From Clostridia bacterium (lineage in GTDB: Bacteria > Bacillota > Clostridia > Acetivibrionales > DSM-2933): DNA of 64,000 nucleotides. This document shows positions 28,724 to 38,800 of the stretch, piece by piece. The position numbers were made by a program, and so were the translations under genes. Where the stretch lies: assembly GCA_026416815.1 (NCBI GenBank), contig JAOAEJ010000013.1:1-64000 (forward strand), read 5' to 3'. The notes beneath the pieces were generated by a model that worked only from the letters and a program-made list of their open reading frames with translations, did no database searches and was not told the origin of the DNA. Every line of letters begins with the position of its first letter. The first letter of the stretch is position 1.

Positions 28724-30469
28724 TTGTCCGAAAAGTTGTTTAAAAGCAGTTCAACTCAACAGATTAAAAGACTAATGTCATTTATGAAAAAAAGAATATG
28801 GCTGTACTTGCTGTGTATGGTAGGTTTGGCGTTTGTTTTCGCTGTTTTCCTGAGTCTCGTTACGGCATATAAATCCAGAACACTTTTTGATGCGGCCGCA
28901 TCAGGAAATATGCCGCTTGTAAAAGTTACAGCTATTGAAATGATTATCTCAATACTTGTTGCCTGCGTTTTATGTCCCATTTGCAGCTATGGTATTTTTT
29001 ATTGCATTCAAAAGACAATTGCGGAAGTACGTTTGTACATTTTTAAACAAATAGAAGAACTGCCGATGAGTTATTTTGATAAAAATCACAGCGGTGAAAT
29101 CATGTCTTGCCTGAATAATGACCTTAACGCATTGGAAGATGCATATTTCTGGCCTATATTACTAACCATACTGTCAATTATTTTAGGGATTGGCTCTGCA
29201 GGCATAATGTTCTATTTGAACCCGGTACTGGCTATTTTTACTATATTTATGGGCATAATCACCAGCTTGGTAAATTCAAGATTTGCAGGCCCTATTAGGG
29301 TTGTGAGCAATGCAATGCAGCAGCATTTGGGTTTTATAACCGGGCGGTTGGTAGATTTACTTTCGGGCTTTTATGTAATAAAGATGTTTTGCGCAGGTAG
29401 TATGCTGAGTAAACGTTTTAACAATAAAAACGAGGAGCTTGCTGATGCTACAGTAAAATATGCTGTCATAAATTCAGCATTGGAGGGCAGCAATTATCTA
29501 CTGGGTAATATAGCCTTTCTAGGAGTAATAATTATTGGTGCTGTATTAATTGCAAATCACCGAATCAGTGTTGGTACGGCTATTGCTTGCTCGCAGCTAT
29601 TTGGAGGTATAAGCTTTATGTTCGGGCAATTGGGAGGGTTCGTTTCCCAGATGCAGCGTTCACTTGCCGGTGCAAGCCGTGTTTTCCAACTGTTGGATGA
29701 ATCTGTCGAGCCTGAAAGCTACTCCTTAACGGGAGGTTCAACCGGGGATATGATTAACTTTCAAAAAGTATCTTTTTCTTATGATGCTGAAAAACGGATA
29801 TTGGATGGTATTGAGTTTTCGATACAGCGTGGAAAGATTGCAGCACTTGTCGGTCCCAGCGGCAGTGGGAAAAGTTCTATTGTAAAACTCCTTATGGGCT
29901 TTTACCCTGCGGATACAGGTTCTATTGCCGTAAACGGAAAACCTATACAAGACTATACGTTGGAACAATTGAGGAATTTAATTGCATATGTTCCGCAAGA
30001 TGCTTACTTGTTCCATGGAACTGTAAAAGACAATATAGCAATGGGAAAAGAAAATGCTTCAAAAGAAGAAATCATTTCTGCAGCTAAAGCGGCTAATGCC
30101 CATGATTTTATAATGGAGCTTCCACAGGGTTACGATACTGTCGTTGGGGAGAGGGGGGCAAGATTATCTGGCGGGCAAAGGCAGAGGATAGCTATCGCAA
30201 GGGCAATAATTAAAAATGCTCCCATACTTATACTTGACGAAGCCACATCAGCCCTTGATTCCGAGTCAGAACAGCTTGTACAGCAGGCTCTGAACAATTT
30301 GATGAAAAACCGTACTGTAATTATAATAGCCCATAGGCTTTCTACAATAGAAAATGCAGATTTAATTTATGTGCTTGAAGATGGAAAAATAGTTGAAAAG
30401 GGGACACATCGTGAACTGATAGAGGCTGAGGGAATTTACAACAGTTTATATGAATTGCAATTTTCATAA
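28724..30469 (+). CDS. ABC exporter half-transporter, second subunit
   Basis: The partner of the preceding exporter gene, 581 residues, again a membrane domain followed by an ATPase domain. Walker A GPSGSGKSS is near 380, LSGGQRQR near 481, LILDEATSALD near 504 and AHRLST near 540. Both subunits keep the catalytic Glu after Walker B, so neither site is obviously degenerate, unlike many heterodimeric exporters. TTG 28724 behind AAAGAGGG (28708-28715) is the supported start. The 26-nt gap to the first subunit implies co-transcription and coupled production. It probably exports the region A compound. Confidence 0.9.
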   Translation: MSEKLFKSSSTQQIKRLMSFMKKRIWLYLLCMVGLAFVFAVFLSLVTAYKSRTLFDAAASGNMPLVKVTAIEMIISILVACVLCPICSYGIFYCIQKTIAEVRLYIFKQIEELPMSYFDKNHSGEIMSCLNNDLNALEDAYFWPILLTILSIILGIGSAGIMFYLNPVLAIFTIFMGIITSLVNSRFAGPIRVVSNAMQQHLGFITGRLVDLLSGFYVIKMFCAGSMLSKRFNNKNEELADATVKYAVINSALEGSNYLLGNIAFLGVIIIGAVLIANHRISVGTAIACSQLFGGISFMFGQLGGFVSQMQRSLAGASRVFQLLDESVEPESYSLTGGSTGDMINFQKVSFSYDAEKRILDGIEFSIQRGKIAALVGPSGSGKSSIVKLLMGFYPADTGSIAVNGKPIQDYTLEQLRNLIAYVPQDAYLFHGTVKDNIAMGKENASKEEIISAAKAANAHDFIMELPQGYDTVVGERGARLSGGQRQRIAIARAIIKNAPILILDEATSALDSESEQLVQQALNNLMKNRTVIIIAHRLSTIENADLIYVLEDGKIVEKGTHRELIEAEGIYNSLYELQFS

Positions 30470-30521
30470 CAGTCAAAGTAACAAGTATATAAATTTATGT
30501 GTTTGAGAGGAATTTTGGACT

Positions 30522-31040
30522 ATGGTAATACGAAACGCAGAGAAAAAGGATATTCTGGGAATCATGAAATTAATAGGCGACTGTATAGAAAATATGCAAA
30601 AACAAGGTATTGATCAATGGTGCGAGAAGTACCCCAATTTGGAAATTATAGAAGATGATATAAATAAAAATACACTTTATGTCTTAAAAGAAAGAAAATC
30701 ATTCCTGGGTATTATTACTATAGATGAAGAACAGCCGCCGGAATATAACCAAATTAAATGGTGCTGTGAAGGGAAAAATGTTTTGGTTATACACAGGTTG
30801 GCAATACAGCCGAAAGTTCAAGGAAAAGGTCTTGGAGGAAAATTAATGGATTTTGCGGAGGATTTTGCAATAAGATTCGGTTATGGGTGTATCAGGTTAG
30901 ATGCTTACAGCGGTAACGAACAGACACTTGGATTTTACAATAGAAAAGGATATATGAATGTGGGTGAATTTACAATAGCCCAACGCCCACTTCCATTTAA
31001 TTGTTTTGAAAAAATTTTAGAAGGAAGTGTTACACTATGA
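30522..31040 (+). CDS. GNAT-family acetyltransferase
   Basis: A 172-residue GCN5-related N-acetyltransferase. The acetyl-CoA binding motif A is visible as QPKVQGKGLGGKLM at about 96-109, followed by a typical FYNRKGY motif near 147. It overlaps the start of PKS 5 by four bases (ATGA, 31037-31040), so the two are translationally coupled and the gene belongs to the operon. It could acetylate an amine of the product, either as tailoring or as self-resistance next to the exporter. Which amine is unknown. Start ATG 30522 follows GAGAGGAAT. Confidence 0.87.
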   Translation: MVIRNAEKKDILGIMKLIGDCIENMQKQGIDQWCEKYPNLEIIEDDINKNTLYVLKERKSFLGIITIDEEQPPEYNQIKWCCEGKNVLVIHRLAIQPKVQGKGLGGKLMDFAEDFAIRFGYGCIRLDAYSGNEQTLGFYNRKGYMNVGEFTIAQRPLPFNCFEKILEGSVTL

Positions 31041-34000
31041 AATCAGCAGAAAATATTTTATTCAATCTGGTTGCCGAACAAAAAATATCCAGCAGTGATG
31101 CTGCTGAATTATTTAAAGAATTGGAAAATAAAAATATTGAAGACGATATAGCAATCATCGGTATGTCATGCAGACTCCCGAAAGCTAAAAATATAGATGA
31201 ATATTGGGAAAATTTAAGGAAGGGGATATGCTGTATTGACAGCTTCCCGAAAAGCAGATGGGAAGATGCTTTAAATTCGTCAAAATGTGCTCCGTTAAAG
31301 GATGAAGAACCTTTTCTAAAGGGTGGATACCTGAATGATGTAGATAAATTCGATCCCGGCTTTTTCCGAATATCCCCTCAGGCTGCCAGGTGGATCGAGC
31401 CTAGTCACCGCCTATTTCTTCTGACAGCCTGGGAAGCTTTTGAAGATGCCGGATATACCGACCAGAAGATTAACGGTACAAATACAGGAGTATATGTGGG
31501 AACAGATCATACGTACAGGTCAAATTACGGTGAAAATACCAAAGAGAGGGACTTTGTATCAAGGACAGGCTCATGGACGTCAATTTTAGCAGGAAGAGTA
31601 GCTTATGCTCTTAATCTCCGAGGCCCTAATGTTGTTGTGGATACAGCTTGCTCAGGAGGATTGGTTGCCGTTAATTTGGCATGCAGCGCATTGAAACGTA
31701 AAGAATGTGAAATGGCAATTGCCGGCGGGGTCAACTTTATTATGGCTCCATATAAAAGTAATGGACTTGATATGGTCCAGTCAAACGATAATGTATTAAG
31801 AACATTTGATAAGAATGCAAACGGTACTATTTGGGGAGAAGGCGTATGCAGCTTGCTGCTAAAACCATTGAAAAAGGCTATTGAGGATAACGATAATATA
31901 CATGCAGTTATAAAAGGCAGCGCTTTCAACAATGATGGGGCTTCAGGAACTATAACTGCGCCAAATGCCGAAGCCCAGGAGGAAGTAATTATTAAGGCCT
32001 GGCAGGATGCAAAAGTGGCTCCCGAAACAATTACTTACATAGAAGCACATGGGACAGGAACAAACCTGGGCGACCCCATAGAGGTGAAAGGTCTGACAAG
32101 GGCTTTCAAAAGATTTACAGATAGAAGACAGTTCTGCGGAGTTGGTTCGGTAAAAACGAGCATAGGCCATGCTGTGGCTGCGTCAGGCCTTGCGTCTATG
32201 ATTAAAGTAATAATGGCAATGAAGCATGGAGAAATACCTGCGAGCTTAAATTTTAAAGAACCGAACCCATTCATCAACTTCTCGGATTCACCGTTATTTG
32301 TAAACGATAAGCTAAAAAAGTGGGAAACATACGGCAACATTAAACGTGCCGGAATAAGTGCTTTCGGGTTCAGTGGAACAAATGGTCATGTTGTTATGGA
32401 GGAAGCCCCGGAAATAGAAAAGAATACTGAAGAAATAATAAAAAAACCCTATATTTTTTCCCTTTCTGCAAAAAATGAAGACTCTTTGAGAAAATATGTG
32501 AAAGATTATATTAAATTCCTGGACAGGCATCCGGAACTGAAATATGAAGATATCTGCTATACTGCAGCTACGGGCAGAGGGCATTACAACTGCCGGCTTA
32601 GTATGGTATTGAACAGCAGGGAAGAATTGATAGAAAAACTCACTGTAATAGATGTTAAAGGCTTTTCAGGATTACAGGATAAAGGAATTTGCTATGGTGC
32701 TATAAAAATTGTAAAAGGAAGTCCCGAAAAAAGAGAGACCGATGAGATAACTGAAATAGAGATACAGCAGATTACTGAAGATGGTGATGAAAAAGTAAAG
32801 GCAGTTGGTACAGCTTCACCAGAAAGTTATGGCGAAATTTTGCAGGAAATATGCAGGCTTTATACTCTAGGTGCAGACATTAAGTGGGATAATATTTTCA
32901 AAGGGCAAAACAGGAAGAAAGTTAGTCTGCCGGGGTACCCTATGAAAATGGCAAGGTACTGGGTTGAAGAAGTTAATCCGAAAAGGGAAGGTGCAGAAAT
33001 ACACAAGGCGGTTTATATGGAAACAGGTCATCCTTTGCTGGGGCACTGCGTGTCGGACAATATTTTCAGTATTGTATATGAGAACTGTTTAAGCCCTGAA
33101 ACTCACTGGGTATTGGCTGATCATAAAATAATCCAAAGAAATATGCTTCCAGGTACGGCTTATATAGAAATAGCCATGGAGGCATGTCAAAAATACTTTA
33201 ACTGCAGCAGCATAGAATTAAAGGATATTTTATTCCTTCAACCTTTTGCATTGAACTTTGACGAGAGTAGAGAGATTCAGACTATTATCAAAAAAGAAGA
33301 CGGATACGTAGAATTTGTTGTTTGCAGTAAACAGGAAGACATCTGGATCAGGCATGCAGAAGGAAAAGCATATGAAACAAAAGGTAAAGAGGTTGAAAAA
33401 CTCAATATAAATGACATAATGAGCAGGTGCAGTGTAAAAACAGAGAGAGCAGGAGTAAAGGAGAAAATAGATGCGGCGGAGTTCGGCAGTAGATGGAATA
33501 CTGTCAGTGAGGTTTTTTCCGGGAATGGAGAAATGCTTGTAGCTATTGAACTTCCTGGGGAACATTCGGCAGACCTTAAGGAATACGGCATCCATCCTGC
33601 AATGCTGGATAACGCGGTAAACATTTCAATAAGGCTCAATGACAGCAAAAACTACTATCTGCCTTTTTCTTACGGGAGTATGAAGATTCACGGCAAAATG
33701 CCGGGGAAATTTTTCAGCTATATTAAAAACAACGGGCAGATATCTGAAGGCAAGGAATTTATATCCTTCGATATACTATTAGTTGACACAGACGGAAATG
33801 TATTTACTGAAATAAATAATTACTCCATAAAGAGGGTACACGAAAGAGAATTCAGGTTCAGGCAATCCGAATTCTACTATGAAACTATATGGGTTCCAAA
33901 GGAATTGAAGATAGCCGAAGGTGCGGATAACGCAGGGTGTGTTGTTGTCTTCAAGGGTAAAGGCGGAATCGGCAGCAATATTATTGATTTAATGAAAGCT

Positions 34001-35821
34001 AAAGGTAGAAGTGTAATAGAAGTAGACTTTGGAACGGAATTTAAAAAGCTTGAAGAAGATAGTTATGTTGTAAGCGATTCTGAAAAAAGCTATAGCGATC
34101 TTCTTGCACAGGTAAGAGACAGGAAAGTAACACAGGTAATACACCTGCTCACAGTTGGAAAAAGTGACAAGATTGCTTGCTTGAATGAATTGGAAGGGAA
34201 CCTGAGGAGCGGTATAAACAGCCTGTTCTATATTATAAAAGGCCTTGTAGCAAATAGATATAACGAATTTGTTGATATCGTGCTTGTATCTGATTACGCA
34301 AACCAGGTAAAAAAAGACGAAGAAATAATTCACCCTCACAATTCGGCATTCTTTGGCCTTGGTAAGGTAGCGGTGCAGGAATACGGCAACCTTAAATGCA
34401 GATGTTTGGACATAGACGGTCAAACCGGAGCAATTGATATTGTCAATGAGCTGGCAGCCGAAAATTATGAATATATTGCAGCATACCGTAACCGTGTGAG
34501 GTACATTGAGGAATTCAGAAAGCTCAATGTTGACATAGCACCGGATAACAAGCTGGAAGTAAAAGAAGACGGTGCATATATAATTACGGGCGGATTAGGC
34601 GGTATTGGCCTCGAAATAGGCAAATACCTGGCAGCAAAGAATAAAGCCAACATATGTCTCATAAGCCGTTCAAGCCTTTGCGAGCGTGAAAAGTGGGAAG
34701 AAATTCTTATGGAAAATATCGATAAAAAACTCTGCAGCAGGATTAATGCTGTCAAATCTATAGAAGAAGCCGGTTCAAAGGTGGTTTGTTACAGTGCCGA
34801 TATAACGAAAGAAGCTGATGTAAAAGCCGTATTAAGCGACATAAAAGACAAGTTCGGGAAAATAAACGGAATATTCCATTGCGCCGGAATTGCCGGTGAC
34901 GGGTTTATCGTCAGGAAAAATGAAGATGTTTTTAACGGCGTTATAGCTCCCAAAATACAGGGAACATGGCTCCTTGACAAGTATACGGAAAATGACAATG
35001 TTGATATATTGGTACTGTTCTCATCAATATTCACAGTGATGGGTGGACCCGGACAAGGGGATTACTGTGCTGCAAATTCCTATCTCGACTCCTTTACGGC
35101 ATACAGGAACAGGAAAGGCAGGAGGACTGTAACTATCAACTGGCCCGGATGGAAAGAAACAGGCATGGCCGCTGACCACGGTTTAGGCGAAACAAGCGGA
35201 TTATTCAAGTCCTTGACTAATACAAAAGCTATAAATGCCCTGGAAGAAATAATTAATAAAAATGTAGAAAGGGTCATTGTAGGTGAATTCGACTTTGAAA
35301 CAATAAACCATATTAAATATAATTTAATGATAAACTTCTCCAGCGATATAAAACTATTGATTGAAAGGAAGACCAGGAGATTAATAACAAGCCAGGAACC
35401 AACGGATAAAAATAATATAAATAATGTATCTGTTACGGGAAAAAACAGTAACGAGCTTACCGAAATTGAAATCAGGATAGGGCAAATATGGGCGTGTGTC
35501 CTTGGCCTTAAAGAAATAAACATTTATGAATCATATCAGGATATGGGCGGGGACTCATTACTTGCCACTCATATAGTGAAAGCATTAGATATGGAGTATC
35601 CCGGCATAGTAAAAATATCGGATATTTTCTCCTTCCCTACAGTAGCAGAGTTGTCAAAGCATATCAGCGGACAAATAAATGTAACAACTACGGATACATC
35701 GGAAGAATATACTGAAGATGGAATTGATGACAAAAAATTAAAAGACTTGCTTGATAGCCTTGAATCAGGAGAGTCATCAGAAGAAAATATTTTAGATTTA
35801 TTATCCGTGTGGAGGGATTAA
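31037..35821 (+). CDS. PKS 5: trans-AT module KS-DH-KR-ACP
   Basis: The fifth and last AT-less extension module of region A, 1594 residues. The N-terminal docking-like segment is ILFNLVAEQKISSSDAAELF. The KS active site reads DTACSGG rather than DTACSSG (Cys205 kept), with His338 in EAHGTGT and His378. The DH keeps His696 and Asp858, but the HxxxGxxxxP glycine is Gln. The KR has TGGLGGIG, Tyr1343 and an AGD B-type motif. The ACP has GGDS, Ser1507. The C-terminus LDSLESGESSEENILDLL ends three bases before NRPS 2 starts and should dock onto the NRPS 2 head, passing the polyenyl chain to the first serine module. The ATGA overlap with the GNAT gene fixes the start. Confidence 0.92.
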   Translation: MKSAENILFNLVAEQKISSSDAAELFKELENKNIEDDIAIIGMSCRLPKAKNIDEYWENLRKGICCIDSFPKSRWEDALNSSKCAPLKDEEPFLKGGYLNDVDKFDPGFFRISPQAARWIEPSHRLFLLTAWEAFEDAGYTDQKINGTNTGVYVGTDHTYRSNYGENTKERDFVSRTGSWTSILAGRVAYALNLRGPNVVVDTACSGGLVAVNLACSALKRKECEMAIAGGVNFIMAPYKSNGLDMVQSNDNVLRTFDKNANGTIWGEGVCSLLLKPLKKAIEDNDNIHAVIKGSAFNNDGASGTITAPNAEAQEEVIIKAWQDAKVAPETITYIEAHGTGTNLGDPIEVKGLTRAFKRFTDRRQFCGVGSVKTSIGHAVAASGLASMIKVIMAMKHGEIPASLNFKEPNPFINFSDSPLFVNDKLKKWETYGNIKRAGISAFGFSGTNGHVVMEEAPEIEKNTEEIIKKPYIFSLSAKNEDSLRKYVKDYIKFLDRHPELKYEDICYTAATGRGHYNCRLSMVLNSREELIEKLTVIDVKGFSGLQDKGICYGAIKIVKGSPEKRETDEITEIEIQQITEDGDEKVKAVGTASPESYGEILQEICRLYTLGADIKWDNIFKGQNRKKVSLPGYPMKMARYWVEEVNPKREGAEIHKAVYMETGHPLLGHCVSDNIFSIVYENCLSPETHWVLADHKIIQRNMLPGTAYIEIAMEACQKYFNCSSIELKDILFLQPFALNFDESREIQTIIKKEDGYVEFVVCSKQEDIWIRHAEGKAYETKGKEVEKLNINDIMSRCSVKTERAGVKEKIDAAEFGSRWNTVSEVFSGNGEMLVAIELPGEHSADLKEYGIHPAMLDNAVNISIRLNDSKNYYLPFSYGSMKIHGKMPGKFFSYIKNNGQISEGKEFISFDILLVDTDGNVFTEINNYSIKRVHEREFRFRQSEFYYETIWVPKELKIAEGADNAGCVVVFKGKGGIGSNIIDLMKAKGRSVIEVDFGTEFKKLEEDSYVVSDSEKSYSDLLAQVRDRKVTQVIHLLTVGKSDKIACLNELEGNLRSGINSLFYIIKGLVANRYNEFVDIVLVSDYANQVKKDEEIIHPHNSAFFGLGKVAVQEYGNLKCRCLDIDGQTGAIDIVNELAAENYEYIAAYRNRVRYIEEFRKLNVDIAPDNKLEVKEDGAYIITGGLGGIGLEIGKYLAAKNKANICLISRSSLCEREKWEEILMENIDKKLCSRINAVKSIEEAGSKVVCYSADITKEADVKAVLSDIKDKFGKINGIFHCAGIAGDGFIVRKNEDVFNGVIAPKIQGTWLLDKYTENDNVDILVLFSSIFTVMGGPGQGDYCAANSYLDSFTAYRNRKGRRTVTINWPGWKETGMAADHGLGETSGLFKSLTNTKAINALEEIINKNVERVIVGEFDFETINHIKYNLMINFSSDIKLLIERKTRRLITSQEPTDKNNINNVSVTGKNSNELTEIEIRIGQIWACVLGLKEINIYESYQDMGGDSLLATHIVKALDMEYPGIVKISDIFSFPTVAELSKHISGQINVTTTDTSEEYTEDGIDDKKLKDLLDSLESGESSEENILDLLSVWRD

Positions 35822-35824
35822 AAT

Positions 35825-38800
35825 ATGCAAAAGGTAGACGAACTTAATAAATATATCATTGGACAGGTTAAGACAGGCAAAATAAGTAAAGAAAAAGCTT
35901 TCGAGTTACTTAAGGAATTAAATCAAAGTACAGCAGTTTCAGTATTTGATTCTGTGATTGACGAAATAGTACAAAAAATTTCACAACTTGAAGGTAAGCC
36001 GGAAATCAGTGAGGTATTAAAATACATAACATTAGAGGAGCTTTTTTCAAAAATAAAGGAAAGGAATTATGCAGAAAAAAGTGCCGATAATTCATATCCA
36101 CCTATACGATGTATAGAAGAAATGGAGTATTATCCATTATCGTCTGCCCAAAAAAGACTGTTTATAATAAACGAGATTTCTGATGTAGGAACAAGTTATA
36201 ATCTCAGTGAAGTATTAATGTTGGAACGCAGCCTGGACAAGAATCAGCTCGAAGATGTATTTAAAAGTTTTATACAAAAGCATGAATCTCTTAGGACATC
36301 ATTTAAAATCATAGACGGCGAGCCTGTACAGATAGTGCACAAGACTGTAGATTTTAAGGTAAATTATATAAAATCAGAAGAACAAAATGCAAAAGAATTA
36401 ATAAAAGATTTAATTCAGCCTTTTGACTTAAGCAAAGCCCCTTTGTTGAGGCTGTCCCTTATACAGCTGCCGGATGATAAACAGTTGTTACTGCTTGATA
36501 TACATCATATAATAGCTGACGGATCATCATTGAGCATACTTCAAAAAGAGATCCAGTTATTGTTAAGTGGGTCAGATACACCTGCGCCCAAAATACAGTA
36601 TAAGGATTTTGCTGTGTGGCAAAAGAAATTATTGGAGTCAGAGGCAATTAAAAAACAGGAGAAGTATTGGCTAAGCGTGTTTTCGGGAGAAATACCGGTA
36701 CTCAACATGCCAACCGATTATCCCAGGCCTTACGAACAGAGCTTTGACGGTGACCGTCTGAAGTTTAAGGCAGAAAAAGAATTAACAACCAAACTTAAAA
36801 AGCTTACGGCAGAAACCGGGACAACCTTATATATTGTATTGATGGCTGCATATAACATATTGCTTTATAAATACACAGGACAGGAAGATATTGTGGTCGG
36901 CTTTCCTATTGCAGGGAGGCAGCATGCCGGACTTGAGAACATTATAGGCATGTTTGTAAATACACTGGCTTTGAGGAATTACCCAGTTGGAAATAAAACC
37001 TTCAAGGAATTTTTACAGGAAGTGAAACATAATGCTTTAAAGGCTTATGAGAACCAGGATTACCAATTTGAAGAACTGATTGATAAGCTGGACATACACA
37101 GGGATTTGAGCAGGAATCCGCTCTATGACACTATATTTGTATTACAAAACCATGTGAAATCAGGAGAAGGCAATAACCAATTATTCGAGAATAAAACATC
37201 GAAATTTGATATTACTCTGGAGGCATTGGAAGTAAAGGGAGAGTTAAGCTTTGAATTGGAATACTGCACAAGGCTTTTCAAGGAAGAAACAATACAGAGG
37301 CTTTCAGGACATTATATAAACATTTTAAAAGAAATTACCGCCAATCCCATAATTAAGCTAGAAGAAATAGACATGCTGCTTGAAGAAGAAAAGCAACAGA
37401 TATTAGTTGATTTCAATAATACAAAAGCACATTATCCTAAGGAAAAGTTATTACATGAAGTTTTTGAAGAGCAGGCCGGAAGGGTCCCAAACAATATAGC
37501 GGTAATGTTTGAAGATAAAAAACTGACGTATAGGGAATTAAATGAAAAATCAAATCAGCTGGCAAGGATATTAAGGTCTAAAGGGGTAAAACCTGACAGC
37601 ATAGTTGGTATAATGGCAGAACGCTCATTTGAGATGCTGGTGGGAATATTGGGAACATTAAAAGCAGGAGGAGCGTACCTTCCAATAAGTCCTGATTACC
37701 CACGCGATAGGATAGAATACATGCTTGATGACAGCCGGACTACCATTTTGTTGACACACAAGGATTTTGAAAAAGTATTGGGTTATCCGGTTGATACTAT
37801 AAGGCTTGATGACCCGGATATTTATGCTTGTGAAGGGTCAAACCTTGAAAAAGTAAATACATCAAGTAACCTTGCATATGTAATATATACATCAGGATCA
37901 ACAGGAAAGCCTAAAGGAACAATGATTGAACATTACTCTGTTATAAACAGGTTGAACTGGATGAACAAAAAATACCCATTAGGCCATTGCGGCACAATTC
38001 TGCAGAAAACGCCGTTTACATTTGATGTGTCGGTTTGGGAATTATTCTGGTGGTCATTTGATGGAGCCAGCGTCTGTATGCTTGAGCCTGGGGGGGAAAA
38101 AGACCCCGGAGCTATTGTAAATGCGGTAAAAAAGTATAAAATAACTACTTTACATTTTGTACCTTCGATGTTAAGTGTTTTTTTACAGTACGTGGATGAG
38201 ACGGGAAGCTGGGATGAATTATCGGACTTAAGGCAGGTGTTTGCCAGTGGAGAGGCTCTTACATTACAGCAGGTAAAAAAATTCAATGAACTTCTGAATA
38301 AGAACAACGGGACAAAACTTATTAATCTGTACGGCCCTACAGAAGCAACTGTTGATGTATCATACTTTGACTGCCCTTCAGATAAGGAAATTGAAGTAGT
38401 ACCCATTGGAAAGCCAATTGATAATATAAGGCTTTATATTGTTTACCGGAATAATATGCTGTGCCCAATTGGAGTGAATGGGGAACTGTGTATAGCAGGA
38501 GACGGCCTGGCGAGAGGATATTTGAACAGGAGAGAGCTTACTTTAGAAAAATTTGTTCAAGCACCATTTAATGCTGGTGAAAGGATTTACCGCACAGGGG
38601 ACCTTGCAAGATGGATGCCTAATGGAAACATTGAGTTCATAGGAAGAATAGACCACCAGGTAAAAATAAGAGGTTTCAGGATAGAGCTGGGTGAGGTTGA
38701 AAACCAGTTGTTAAAGCATGAATTAATTAATGAAGCAGCAGTAATAGTAAAGGAAGATAATGGGGGAAACAAATACCTGTGTGCCTATATAGCATGCAGC

